18,610 nucleotides of DNA. Source: CAYVWB01 sp964455395. Its GTDB lineage: Bacteria > Desulfobacterota > Desulfovibrionia > Desulfovibrionales > Desulfovibrionaceae. Below the pieces are notes generated by a model that saw only the letters and a program-made list of their open reading frames with translations, was not told the origin of the DNA and searched no databases. The DNA is taken from contig CAYVWB010000079.1 in NCBI GenBank assembly GCA_964455395.1, positions 1 to 18,610 on the forward strand. The letters run 5' to 3'. A program made the position numbers and the translations under genes. Numbering within the stretch: position 1 is the stretch's first letter; every line of letters starts with the position of its first letter. Shown here piece by piece: positions 6,612 through 15,041 of this stretch.

Positions 6612-6633
6612 GAAGTCATCAGGAGAACGCATC

Positions 6634-7320
6634 ATGGACTGGCTATGGGGTGCTGTAGGGTCAGGGCTTGTGGAGCCACTGGCGCTGACGCTCAAGGTCG
6701 CAGGCTTGGCCACGGTCGTGGCGTTGGTGCTGGGCGTGGCGGCGGCGTATGCGCTCACACGTTGGCGTTTCCCCGGCCGCGACATCTTGGACGCCCTCTG
6801 CACCCTGCCCATGGTCTTGCCGCCCACGGTGCTCGGCTATTACCTGCTGGTGCTCATCGGCCGGCGCGGCGTCCTCGGTGAGTGGCTGCAGGACACATTT
6901 GGCGTCACGCTCATGTTCACGTGGCAAGGAGCCGTCATCGCGGCGTCTGTGGTGGCGTTCCCGCTGGTGTTCAAGTCCGCGCGGGCGGCCTTGGAGGGCG
7001 TGGGCAAGCAATACGAAGATGCGGCGCGCACCCTGGGCCAAAGCGAGGCTGCGGTATTTTTACGCGTCTCGCTGCCGCTGGCCTTCAGGGGGGTGCTGGC
7101 CGGGACCATGCTGGCTTTCGCGCGCGCCCTGGGCGAGTTCGGCGCCACGCTCATGGTGGCGGGGAACCTGCCCGGCCGCACACAGACCCTCTCCCTGGCG
7201 GTCTATTCCGCCGTGCAGGCAGGGAACGACACCCTGGCCAACACGCTGGTGCTCATCATCAGCATTGTTTGCGTCGCCATTCTTGCGACGACAAGTCGCC
7301 TTCTCAAACCCAAATTCTAA
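6634..7320 (+). CDS. modB: Molybdate ABC transporter permease ModB
   Basis: 228-residue membrane permease that forms the channel of the high-affinity molybdate (and tungstate) importer. It shows the usual hydrophobic segments, the TLPMVLPPTVLGYYLLVLIG segment, the ATPase-docking loop EDAARTLGQSEAAVFLRVSLP (about 128-148), and ARALGEFGATLMVAGNLPG, which is characteristic of ModB. An AGGAG lies nine bases before the ATG. It follows tunR by 22 bases and precedes modA by 17, so the four genes are probably one transcript. Confidence 0.95.
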   Translation: MDWLWGAVGSGLVEPLALTLKVAGLATVVALVLGVAAAYALTRWRFPGRDILDALCTLPMVLPPTVLGYYLLVLIGRRGVLGEWLQDTFGVTLMFTWQGAVIAASVVAFPLVFKSARAALEGVGKQYEDAARTLGQSEAAVFLRVSLPLAFRGVLAGTMLAFARALGEFGATLMVAGNLPGRTQTLSLAVYSAVQAGNDTLANTLVLIISIVCVAILATTSRLLKPKF

Positions 7321-7337
7321 TTCGACAAGGAGCCTTC

Positions 7338-8108
7338 ATGAAACGCCGTCTTCTTTCGGTCTTCACGGTTACGATACTGCTGTGTCTGTTCGCGCTGACT
7401 GTCAGCCCCCGTGCCCAAGCCGAAGAACTCATCGTCTCGGCCGCAGCGAGCCTCACCGACGCCTTCACGGACATCGAACCCGCCTTCGAGGCGGCCAATC
7501 CTGGCGTGGACGTGGTGATGAACTTCGCCTCCTCCGGCGCCTTGTATCGGCAAATCGAGCAAGGCGCGCCGGCGGACGTGTTCGCCTCGGCCAACCCCAA
7601 GTGGATGAACAAGGCAGTGGAGAATGGCTTCACCAGTAAGGACACGGTGGTGATCTTCGCCCACAACGCATTGGTGCTTGCTGCGCCAGCCGACAACCCT
7701 TCAGGTGTGAAGGCGGTGGCGGATCTCACCAGCGAAGCAGTGAAATCCATCGGCATCGGCACGCCGGAGACCGTGCCCGCCGGTCAGTACGCCAAGGGCG
7801 CGCTGGAGGGACAGGGACTCTACGAAACCTTGACGCCCAAGATGATTTTCGGGGAGTCCGTGCGGCAGGTGCTGGATTATCTTTCCCGCGGAGAAGTGGA
7901 TTGTGGCTTCGTGTACCGAACGGACGCGGTGAAGGCCGGCGAGGCTGTGGTCATCCTGGAAGAAGTACCCTTGGAAAACCCCGTGACATATCCAATCGCC
8001 CCGTTGGCCGAAAGCGCCAATCCGGACTTGGCCCAGGCCTTCGTGGACTTCGTGCGCAGCGACCAGGGCATGGCGTTGTTGGAGGCCCGTGGCTTCAAGC
8101 GGCCATAA
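7338..8108 (+). CDS. modA: Molybdate-binding periplasmic protein ModA
   Basis: 256 residues, with a signal peptide of about 28 residues ending AQA-EE. The mature protein begins with the classical ModA strand SAAASLTDAF (34-43), with Ser38 at the molybdate-binding serine position. It continues with NFASSGALYRQIEQGAPADVF (Ser65/Ser66) and ends the second lobe with VDCGFVYRTDA, which keeps the oxyanion-contacting Tyr. It therefore looks like a functional molybdate/tungstate binder, in contrast to the altered paralogue at 902-1669. The ATG at 7338 has an AAGGAG five bases upstream. Confidence 0.95.
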   Translation: MKRRLLSVFTVTILLCLFALTVSPRAQAEELIVSAAASLTDAFTDIEPAFEAANPGVDVVMNFASSGALYRQIEQGAPADVFASANPKWMNKAVENGFTSKDTVVIFAHNALVLAAPADNPSGVKAVADLTSEAVKSIGIGTPETVPAGQYAKGALEGQGLYETLTPKMIFGESVRQVLDYLSRGEVDCGFVYRTDAVKAGEAVVILEEVPLENPVTYPIAPLAESANPDLAQAFVDFVRSDQGMALLEARGFKRP

Positions 8109-8127
8109 TCCATCGCCGGGAACACGA

Positions 8128-8877
8128 ATGCTGTTTGAATTGGACATCGTCAAACGGATGCGCAGCGGAGGAGAGGAGTTTCTCCTCCGCTCGCAGTTCG
8201 CCACGTCCAAACGGGCGCTGGTGCTCTTCGGGCCTTCGGGCTCAGGGAAAACCCTCACGCTCCAGTCCGTGGCCGGTCTGCTTGACCCGGACGAAGGCGT
8301 TATTCGCGTCAACGGGCATACGCTTTTTGATTCTACCGCGGGCGTGAACGTGCCCACACGGAGACGCCGCGTTGGCTACGTTTTTCAGGACTATGCCCTC
8401 TTTCCGCATAAGACCGTCTGGGAGAACGTGGCGTTCGGCCTGCGGCCGCTCTTCCGCCGGGTGTCCAGAGAGGACGTGCGTCGCGTGGATGGGCTGCTGG
8501 ACCTCTTCTCCCTGGCGCCACTGACGCGGCATACCCCTGCGCAGCTATCCGGCGGCCAGCGGCAACGTGTGGCCCTGGCTCGCACGTTGGCGACCCAGCC
8601 GCGCATGTTGCTGCTGGATGAGCCGTTCAGCGCCTTGGATCAACCCCTGCGACAGCGCATGCGTAGGGAGCTGTCGCTTGTGTTGGACAATTTCGACATT
8701 CCCATGATCATGGTCACCCACGACTCCGACGAGGTCGAGTCCTTCGCGGACGCCGTGGTGGTCTATCGCAGCGGCTGCGTGGTGGGCGTCCACACCACCG
8801 AGTCCACACAGCCGAGGGGGCGCACGTTGGCGGAAACCGTTCTGGACGAAGTGGCCTTGGCATATCAAACCCAATGA
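8128..8877 (+). CDS. modC: Molybdate ABC transporter ATPase ModC (short form)
   Basis: 249-residue ATPase of the importer. Walker A GPSGSGKT (35-42), Q-loop Gln87 in VFQDYALFPH, signature LSGGQRQRVALAR (140-152), Walker B LLLDEPFSALD (161-171) and switch His198 are all present. It ends without the TOBE/Mop domain of E. coli ModC, so in this operon anion sensing is left to TunR. The start is placed at the ATG at 8128, with GGGA seven bases upstream, rather than an earlier in-frame ATG inside the modA end. It is the last gene of the operon. Only 34 bases separate it from the stop of the convergent methyltransferase gene, and no clear terminator hairpin is seen there. Confidence 0.93.
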   Translation: MLFELDIVKRMRSGGEEFLLRSQFATSKRALVLFGPSGSGKTLTLQSVAGLLDPDEGVIRVNGHTLFDSTAGVNVPTRRRRVGYVFQDYALFPHKTVWENVAFGLRPLFRRVSREDVRRVDGLLDLFSLAPLTRHTPAQLSGGQRQRVALARTLATQPRMLLLDEPFSALDQPLRQRMRRELSLVLDNFDIPMIMVTHDSDEVESFADAVVVYRSGCVVGVHTTESTQPRGRTLAETVLDEVALAYQTQ

Positions 8878-8911
8878 CGGCTTTTGCGTGTTTTGGTGTG
8901 ATCACGGTAAT

Positions 8912-9802
8912 TCATTCAACGCTGGCGTGATTCCCAGCAGGGCTTTGCCAGAAGACCACTGATGCTTTGCAGGATTCCTGCACCATGCCGGACTCGCTTG
9001 ATGTCTTCACCTTCTCTTCGATAAGTTTTTCTACTTTCGGGGTTAACTGCGTATACTTGGCGTAGAAAAGCTTCTGCTGCCGAATCTTGCTCTCCACGCT
9101 GCGCTCTGTTCGGTAGTCAACGATGCGGACCTCTGGTAGCCGGCCCATGGCGTAGAGCAGGTTAAACGCCAGGGGGAACTCTGAATAGCCGGGCTGTGGG
9201 ATGTCTCCCATGATGGATGACCACAGCCCATCGCTGTGGCCGCTGGTCTCGCGCCCGGCGCCGCCTACCACACAGCACAGTCCGCGCGAGGCCTGCTCGA
9301 GGCGCTCAAGCTGCGAGCGCAGATCGCGGAACATCCACATGGTGATGGCTGACAGGGCCAAGTCGAAGCGGCCAGCCAGGGCCTCTACGTCCACCTCCTG
9401 CCACACCCTGGGGATGACCTCATAGGCGCCAATCCCGGCCGCGGTCGCGTTTGCCTGCAGTTCGTCGATCATCTTCTGGGCTGGCTCCACGGCAGTGACG
9501 TGATGCCCGGCCTGGCTCAGAGGTATGAGCAAGCTGCCGGGGCCGCAGCCTACGTCCAACACCTCAGCCTTCTCGGGTAGGTACGGCGACAGCGCGTCCA
9601 CGATCTTCCGACCGAAGTGGTAGTCGCATGCCCGTCGACCGTCGGAGAAGTCCGCGGCTCTGGCCTGCCAGTACCCTAGATGGGCCTCGCCCACGTAGAG
9701 CCGCTCCCGTGCATCCCAGCGCGCCTCCCACAACCGCTCCCAATGGGAAGGGTCGGTCATTTCGTCCACGGTCACTTTCAAGGTCTGTTCGGAATGGCTC
9801 AT
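8912..9802 (-). CDS. Class I SAM-dependent methyltransferase (second of a pair)
   Basis: 296-residue Rossmann-fold methyltransferase. The SAM-binding motif I is VLDVGCGPGSLLIPL (about 83-97), followed by VTAVEPAQKMID with the acidic residue that holds the ribose. Later motifs are less distinctive and the substrate is not evident. It resembles the neighbouring gene at 9799-10614 in the HVTAVEPAQ region and in the YWQARAADF segment before motif I, so the two are old duplicates. An in-frame GTG lies 12 bases upstream, but the ATG at 9802 is preferred because GGAG sits about seven bases before it and the codon overlaps the previous stop as ATGA. Its placement beside a nickel/peptide-type importer suggests work on a small molecule rather than on RNA or DNA; this is inference. 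Confidence 0.85.
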   Translation of the reverse strand: MSHSEQTLKVTVDEMTDPSHWERLWEARWDARERLYVGEAHLGYWQARAADFSDGRRACDYHFGRKIVDALSPYLPEKAEVLDVGCGPGSLLIPLSQAGHHVTAVEPAQKMIDELQANATAAGIGAYEVIPRVWQEVDVEALAGRFDLALSAITMWMFRDLRSQLERLEQASRGLCCVVGGAGRETSGHSDGLWSSIMGDIPQPGYSEFPLAFNLLYAMGRLPEVRIVDYRTERSVESKIRQQKLFYAKYTQLTPKVEKLIEEKVKTSSESGMVQESCKASVVFWQSPAGNHASVE

Positions 9803-10614
9803 TGGACTCTCCACCAGATGAGGGCCATAACCCCCGGGGTTTCATACACGCCTCCCTTGCTTCGGGAGGCCACGAAATCATCGATCAGCTTCTCGTCTTC
9901 CGCAGAGGGCTCGCGATACTTGGAGACAAGGTTGGTCCACATGGAAAGCGCAGAATCCGAGGAACGGCGCATGACGTGGCGGATGGGCGTCAAATTGGCC
10001 GGAAGGCCCATTTCGTGCAGCACGTTGTAAAGGTAGAGCGGGCGGTCCAAGGTGGGGGCGTCGAGGGCTAGGCGCCGCTGCATCTCCTGGTGTTCCGCGT
10101 CGCCCGCGCCCATGGTGTCGGCTAAGCAGCAGACATCGCGGGAGAGTCGCGACATCTCCCGAATGAGACAGGCGACGTCCGGAAACTGCCAAGCCGCGTG
10201 GCACAAGAACGCCACATCGAAGCTGTCGTCCTGTGTGGCGGCAGCGAAGGCCGCGAAGTCCTCCACCACGGCCTGCACGTTGTCCACGCCCTCGCTGGCG
10301 GCGTTCTTGGCTAGCAGGTCGGCCATGGCCTGGGCCGGCTCCACTGCGGTGACGCGCTTGGCGCGACGCGCCAGGGGCAGTGTGGCTGCGCCCACGCCCG
10401 AGGCGATCTCCAGCACCTCAGTTTCAGGGCCCATCACGCCGTGGACCGACAAAACCTCGGCCATGCGCTCGCCATAGTCGAAGCGACTGGTGGTGATGAA
10501 ATCATCGTAGTCCGCCGCCCGGCGGTTCCAGTACCGGGAGTCGCTGCGGGCGGCCATATCCGTCATCTGCGAACGCCATGTGTCCCGCCAAGGACAGTTC
10601 GTCTCCGTTTCCAT
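9799..10614 (-). CDS. Class I SAM-dependent methyltransferase (first of a pair)
   Basis: 271-residue methyltransferase with motif I VLEIASGVGAATLPL (67-81) and VTAVEPAQAM (88-97). The segment YWNRRAADYDDF before motif I matches the start of the catalytic domain in its paralogue. Within motif I the usual GCGxG reads ASGVG, a conservative change seen in active enzymes. The start at 10614 is chosen because GGAGG lies five bases upstream; the ATG at 10626 has no well-placed ribosome-binding site. It is the first gene of a two-gene operon, coupled to the next by a four-base overlap, and diverges from the importer operon that starts at 10738. Substrate unknown. Confidence 0.85.
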   Translation of the reverse strand: METETNCPWRDTWRSQMTDMAARSDSRYWNRRAADYDDFITTSRFDYGERMAEVLSVHGVMGPETEVLEIASGVGAATLPLARRAKRVTAVEPAQAMADLLAKNAASEGVDNVQAVVEDFAAFAAATQDDSFDVAFLCHAAWQFPDVACLIREMSRLSRDVCCLADTMGAGDAEHQEMQRRLALDAPTLDRPLYLYNVLHEMGLPANLTPIRHVMRRSSDSALSMWTNLVSKYREPSAEDEKLIDDFVASRSKGGVYETPGVMALIWWRVQ

Positions 10615-10737
10615 TGTCGCCTCCATGTCCTGAGTGTGTTGTTGCGTTGGCGTCCGAGCCGTAAATCAAAATCGTTGCTTGCTTCGTGTCACGATTTCAA
10701 ATAGCGTGTCAATAAAATCATCTTGAAGGGAGAACTC
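10615..10737. promoter_or_regulatory. Divergent control region of the methyltransferase and importer operons
   Basis: 123 bases between two operons that read apart. Two direct copies of GTGTCA lie 20 bases apart: CGTGTCACG at 10685-10693 and GCGTGTCAA at 10704-10712. The same words occur in the tunR control region. Read leftward, 10712-10707 is a perfect TTGACA, but no -10 is found at a normal distance. A TAAAAT at 10713-10718 lies too close to the importer start to be a rightward -10. No confident promoter can be assigned. Confidence 0.45.
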
Positions 10738-12291
10738 ATGTCACTCTGCCGAATCCGAATATCACTCACAATCATGCTGGCTCTTTGTCTTTGTGTCGTT
10801 GTCTCCTCTTTGGCCCAGGCCGGACAGGACAGTGTCCTGAACGTGGGTGGCCCCTGGGGGCCCAAGACGCTGGACGTCCACAAGTCCGGGTACGTGTTCA
10901 AGCGCCTCGGTGTGGTGGAGAACCTGGTCGAGGTGGACGCAAACCTGAAGCTGGTCCCTGGCTTGGCAGAGTCTTGGACCGTGTCGTCGGACAAGACTGC
11001 CTGGACCTTCAAGCTGCGCCAAGACGTGCGATTCCACGACGGAATGCCGCTCACCGCGGGGGCGGTCATGGCCAGTCTGGAGCGATTGCAGCAAGTGGGC
11101 TCAGTGCTCAAGGACGTACCGCTCAAGTCCATTGAAGCCCCGGACGACGCGACCCTCGTACTGACCACCACGGAGCCCTTCGCGCCCCTGGCGGCGTATC
11201 TTTCCATGGGCGAGACCGCGCCCCTGGCCGCCTCTTCCTTCGACGCCTCGGGCGAGGTAGTGCAGCCCGTAGGTACGGGCCCGTTCGTGTTTGAGTCCTG
11301 GAAGGCCAAAGAAGAAGTGGTCACTGCGCGCAACGACGCCTACTGGGGTCCAAAGGCCAAGGTTTCCCGAGTAGTCTACCGGTCCGTGCCCGACGCGGTG
11401 ACGCGGCTGGCCATGCTCCGGGCCGGAGATCTGGACATCGCCCAGATATTGCCCCCTGAGTCGATCGACTCCATCAAGGCCTCCGGCAAGTTCGAAATCC
11501 TGCGCATGCCCATCGGTCGGTGTCGTATGATGGGTCTGAACATGGCCAAAGAACCTTTTTCGGACATCCGGGCGCGCAAGGCTGTCAACCTGGCCGTGAA
11601 CCGAGAGGACTTGGTCAATTACGTGCTAGAAGGCGTGGGTGAGTCCGCCACCACGCTCTATCCGCCCATGGTCTACTGGGCTAATGACGAGTTGGACGGG
11701 TTCGCCTTTGATCCGGCCAAGGCCAAGAAACTGCTGTCCGAGGCTGGCTGGGTGGATTCGGATGGAGACGGTATTCGGGAGAAGGACGGCGAGCCACTCA
11801 AGATCAAACTCGTGACCTATCCCGAGCGCGCGGCCCTCCCCCCTACGGCCGAGGTCGTGCAGGCGCAGCTGGGCGAGGTCGGTTTCGATGTCGAGCTTGT
11901 CGTTACCCAGGTGGATGCGGCCAACGCCATGCGTAATCAAGGCGACTTCGACATGTTTCTGGTGGGTCGCGGCCTGCTCTTTGTGCCCGATCCGGACTAC
12001 AACCTCATGAGAGACTACTTCTCGGATAATACCTTCAAGAACGGCTGGGGCGCCTACCACTACAGGAACGAGGAGGTGGACAGGCTGCTGCTGGAAGGCC
12101 GGGCTGAGTTTGATCAAGCAAAGCGCAAGACTCTCTATGACCAGGTCCAGGCACTGCTCATGCAGGACGCGCCCATGGTCTACCTCAACTACTACGTCAA
12201 TGTAGACGCCGTGGCCAAGGGGGTGCAGGGCTACCGGATGCACCCCACGGAAAGTAGCTATCACCTGGAAACTGTCAGCCTGCCCAGGTAG
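10738..12291 (+). CDS. Nickel/oligopeptide-type ABC transporter substrate-binding protein
   Basis: 517-residue binding protein of the SBP_bac_5 family (NikA/DppA/OppA type). A signal peptide ends near AQA-GQ (about residue 30) without a clear lipobox, so a soluble periplasmic protein is expected. Family marks are LVPGLAESWTVSSDKTAWTF, KLRQDVRFHDGMPL, AVNLAVNREDL and the C-terminal VYLNYYVNVDAVAKGVQGYR. The overall run resembles NikA more than typical peptide binders, so nickel, another metal-chelate or a small peptide are all possible. The start at 10738 is an ATG with GAAGGGAG five bases upstream. It heads a five-gene importer operon opposite two methyltransferases. Confidence 0.88.
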   Translation: MSLCRIRISLTIMLALCLCVVVSSLAQAGQDSVLNVGGPWGPKTLDVHKSGYVFKRLGVVENLVEVDANLKLVPGLAESWTVSSDKTAWTFKLRQDVRFHDGMPLTAGAVMASLERLQQVGSVLKDVPLKSIEAPDDATLVLTTTEPFAPLAAYLSMGETAPLAASSFDASGEVVQPVGTGPFVFESWKAKEEVVTARNDAYWGPKAKVSRVVYRSVPDAVTRLAMLRAGDLDIAQILPPESIDSIKASGKFEILRMPIGRCRMMGLNMAKEPFSDIRARKAVNLAVNREDLVNYVLEGVGESATTLYPPMVYWANDELDGFAFDPAKAKKLLSEAGWVDSDGDGIREKDGEPLKIKLVTYPERAALPPTAEVVQAQLGEVGFDVELVVTQVDAANAMRNQGDFDMFLVGRGLLFVPDPDYNLMRDYFSDNTFKNGWGAYHYRNEEVDRLLLEGRAEFDQAKRKTLYDQVQALLMQDAPMVYLNYYVNVDAVAKGVQGYRMHPTESSYHLETVSLPR

Positions 12292-12293
12292 CC

Positions 12294-13244
12294 GTGCTCC
12301 TGTTCGTGCTCAAGCGTATCGCCACGCTGGCGCCGGTGCTCTTCGGCGTCAGCGTGGCGGCTTTTCTCTCACTGGCCCTGTCTCCCGGCGACCCAGCCGA
12401 GATCTCGCTACGATCTCTGACCGAGTCCGAGACACCGCCAGCAGCGGCCGTGGCTGAACTGCGTGAAGAAATGGGTCTTGATCGGCCGCTGTACGTCCAG
12501 TACTGGCGCTGGCTGGGTCGGACTCTGCAAGGAGATTTGGGCCGTTCCTACCAAACGGGGCAGAGCGTGACCGCGGAGGTGTCCAGCGCACTGGGCCCAT
12601 CTGCGATTCTGGCCGGGTCGTCAATCCTGCTGGCCCTGGCCATCGTTGTCCCCGTCGGGTGTCTGTCCGCGGCCTTTGTCGGCTCATGGCTTGACCGAGC
12701 AGCCATGGCCGGATCTTTGGTTGTGGTCTCCATCCCGGACTTTTGTGTGGGCGTGCTTCTTTTTCTCGTGTTCTCGGTCCAGCTCGACTGGCTTCCCGTG
12801 GCCGGGTACGGCTCTGTAGCCAATCTTGTCCTGCCGGCCGTGACACTGGCCCTCGCCAGCGCTTGTATCACCACGCGACTTATGCGTACCTGCATGGTCC
12901 AAGCTATGGAGGAGAAGTACGTGGTCACGGCCCGTTCCAAGGGTATGGGCGAATTCCGCGTGGCCGGGCTGCACGCCATGAAGAACGCCCTGCCCCCGGT
13001 GCTGACTTATCTGGGGGCGCAGATGGGTTACCTGTTCGGCGGGGCCGTGGTGGTGGAGTCCATCTTCCTCTGGCCCGGCTTGGGCCGGCTGCTGGTGGAA
13101 GCGGTCAAGGCTCGGGACATATACGTGGTTCAGGGGTGCATCCTGGTCATCGCCACCATCTACGTGCTCATCAACCTCGGGGTGGACATTGTGCAGGCCT
13201 GGCTGGATCCCCGCATTCAAGAAAGGGGGCGACATGCTGGCTAG
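12294..13244 (+). CDS. Nickel/oligopeptide ABC transporter permease, NikB/DppB type
   Basis: 316-residue inner-membrane permease. The N-terminal segment RIATLAPVLFGVSVAAF is followed by SPGDPAE, a mark of NikB/DppB proteins, and the ATPase-docking loop is ARSKGMGEFRVAGLHAMKN (about 216-234). It starts with GTG at 12294, two bases after the binding-protein stop; no ATG fits as well at the expected N-terminus. It partners the second permease, which overlaps its end by 11 bases. Confidence 0.9.
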   Translation: MLLFVLKRIATLAPVLFGVSVAAFLSLALSPGDPAEISLRSLTESETPPAAAVAELREEMGLDRPLYVQYWRWLGRTLQGDLGRSYQTGQSVTAEVSSALGPSAILAGSSILLALAIVVPVGCLSAAFVGSWLDRAAMAGSLVVVSIPDFCVGVLLFLVFSVQLDWLPVAGYGSVANLVLPAVTLALASACITTRLMRTCMVQAMEEKYVVTARSKGMGEFRVAGLHAMKNALPPVLTYLGAQMGYLFGGAVVVESIFLWPGLGRLLVEAVKARDIYVVQGCILVIATIYVLINLGVDIVQAWLDPRIQERGRHAG

Positions 13245-14079
13245 ATGGCGCCGCCCTGGGCTGCTGGCCGGCGTGGTTCTCTGTCTGGGGCTCGCGGCGT
13301 GCGCCGTGTTCGCCCCGGCTATCGCCCCGCACTTCCCGGACAAGCAACACCTGGCCCATCGCCTGGAGGGGCCGAGCGCGAAGTTTCCACTGGGCGCCGA
13401 CAATCTCGGTCGTTGTGTGGCCAGCCGGATCATCTATGGACTTCGTCCTTCTTTGGGGCTGGCCGTCTCGGTCACGATGCTGGTGGCTATGTTCGGGGTA
13501 GCTTTGGGCATGGCGGCGGCCTATTTCAGGCCGTTGGACGCATTGCTCATGCGCATCACCGACTGCTTTTTCGCCTTTCCGGGCATCGTCATGGCCTTGA
13601 TCGCCATCAGCATCCTGGGTCCTGGCATGCTCAGCCTTGTCATCGCGCTTGCTTTACCGGGCTGGCCCAAATACGCCAGGGTGGTCCGTTCCACAGCTCT
13701 GGGTCTCAGGGAGCGAGGGTTCGTGGAGGCCACGCGAGCGGCGGGCGCGGGGCCGCTGTACGTGCTTCGGCGATGCATTCTGCCAGGCGTACTGCCTTCC
13801 GTGGCGACCATCGCCACCCTCGGTGTGGGCGGCAAAGTCATCCATGTCGCCGGCTTGGGGTTCCTCGGCCTCGGCGTGCAGCCACCGAACCCTGAGTGGG
13901 GAACGATGCTGATCAAGGGACTGCCTGTGCTGGGTGTGGCGCCCCACATCTCGCTATCCGCCACCGGGGCCATCGCCGTAAGCGTGCTGGCTTTCACCCT
14001 GTTCGGGGAGGGCCTGCGGGGTGTCCTCGACCCCCGCAGCGGCCTTTCAGACTGGAGGCGGCTGCAGCTTGCAGCATAA
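13234..14079 (+). CDS. Nickel/oligopeptide ABC transporter permease, NikC/DppC type
   Basis: 281-residue permease and second half of the channel. The family mark FPLGADNLGRCVASRIIYG (about 50-68) is close to the usual HPLGTDxxGRDxxSR pattern, but with Cys where Asp is common. The docking loop EATRAAGAGPLYVLRRCILP and the GLGFLGLGVQPPNPEWG segment are present. The ATG at 13234 has an AGGGGG about five bases upstream; translation probably couples to the first permease, whose stop lies 11 bases inside this gene. Confidence 0.9.
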   Translation: MLARWRRPGLLAGVVLCLGLAACAVFAPAIAPHFPDKQHLAHRLEGPSAKFPLGADNLGRCVASRIIYGLRPSLGLAVSVTMLVAMFGVALGMAAAYFRPLDALLMRITDCFFAFPGIVMALIAISILGPGMLSLVIALALPGWPKYARVVRSTALGLRERGFVEATRAAGAGPLYVLRRCILPGVLPSVATIATLGVGGKVIHVAGLGFLGLGVQPPNPEWGTMLIKGLPVLGVAPHISLSATGAIAVSVLAFTLFGEGLRGVLDPRSGLSDWRRLQLAA

Positions 14080-14090
14080 GGAGCGCCACC

Positions 14091-15041
14091 ATGAACTGCA
14101 TTTCTTCCGATAACGGCAACCTTCTTTTCGTCAGAGACCTCGAAGTCCATTTCGACACGCAAGACGGGGTGGTGCGCGCTGTGGATGGAATCAGCTTTTG
14201 CCTAAAGGCAGGCCAGCGGCTCTGCCTGATCGGGGAGTCCGGCTGCGGCAAGACCATCCTGGCCCTGGCGCTGATGCGCTTGCTGCCCCCGGGAGCCCGG
14301 ATGTCGGGCGAAATTGTGTTCCAGGGGGTGGATGTACTGCGTCTTTCCGACCGGGAAGCGCGCCGCGTGCGCCGAAGGGGGATGGGCATGGTCTTCGAGC
14401 AGCCGTCCGCCTACCTCAATCCCCTGTTTCCCGCAGGCTGGCAGGTGGCTGAAGCGGTCAGGCTCAGCCGCGGCTACACCAGAGCTGCGGCTAGGATGCG
14501 CGCCCTGGAGTTGATGGACATGGCCCGCATCCCCAAGGCGAGGATGCGCTACGGCCAGTTCCCGCACCAACTTTCCGGGGGCATGCGCCAGCGGGTGATG
14601 GTTGCAATGGCCCTGGCCAAGGATCCCAGGCTGCTGATAGCCGACGAGCCCACCACGGCCCTAGACCCCACCGTTCGTCGAAGCATTCTGGCCTTGCTGC
14701 ACGAATGTCTAGAGGAAGCCGGCGCCGCCTGCCTGCTGATCACTCACGACTGGGAGGCGGCCCAAAGCCTTTGCGATACTGCCGCGATCATGTACGCCGG
14801 GCACATCCTGGAGGCTGGATCGGCCGCGCAGGTCCTGGAATCGCCACGCCATCCTTACGCAAAGGCCCTGCACCAAGCCATGGGCGGCAAAAGCCCCAAG
14901 CCCATTCCCGGACACCCCCCATTGCTGACAGCCCTGCCGGGCGGGTGCCGCTTCCAGCCACGATGCATTCACTCAGTGACAGACTGCGCCTTGCTCGCTC
15001 CGCCGCTCAATGGAGGTGTTCGTTGCCACAACCACCAGTGA
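14091..15041 (+). CDS. Nickel/oligopeptide ABC transporter ATPase, NikD/DppD type
   Basis: 316-residue ATPase. Walker A GESGCGKT (48-55), Q-loop region VFEQPSAYLNP (101-111), signature LSGGMRQRV (161-169), Walker B LLIADEPTTALDP (181-193) and the switch His219 are in order. The C-terminal oligopeptide-transporter domain (about 251-316) has cysteines at 286, 292, 299 and 312, the set that in related ATPases can hold an iron-sulfur cluster. The ATG at 14091 has TAAGGAG seven bases upstream, and this TAA is the stop of the previous permease. It works as a pair with the next ATPase. Confidence 0.92.
   Translation: MNCISSDNGNLLFVRDLEVHFDTQDGVVRAVDGISFCLKAGQRLCLIGESGCGKTILALALMRLLPPGARMSGEIVFQGVDVLRLSDREARRVRRRGMGMVFEQPSAYLNPLFPAGWQVAEAVRLSRGYTRAAARMRALELMDMARIPKARMRYGQFPHQLSGGMRQRVMVAMALAKDPRLLIADEPTTALDPTVRRSILALLHECLEEAGAACLLITHDWEAAQSLCDTAAIMYAGHILEAGSAAQVLESPRHPYAKALHQAMGGKSPKPIPGHPPLLTALPGGCRFQPRCIHSVTDCALLAPPLNGGVRCHNHQ

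Noticed and set aside
5412..6827. Long 471-codon open frame on the minus strand
   Set aside because: It lies opposite tunR and the start of modB, whose proteins have clear family motifs and ribosome-binding sites. The antisense product has low-complexity, high-GC shadow composition and no recognisable domain.
8878..8911. Bidirectional terminator between modC and the methyltransferase gene
   Set aside because: The only symmetry is the eight-base palindrome GTGATCAC at 8898-8905, which has no room for a loop and no following T-tract.
12349..13433. Several minus-strand open frames across the importer permeases
   Set aside because: They overlap genes with clear permease motifs and well-spaced starts, and their translations are Arg/Pro/Ser-rich shadows without family resemblance.
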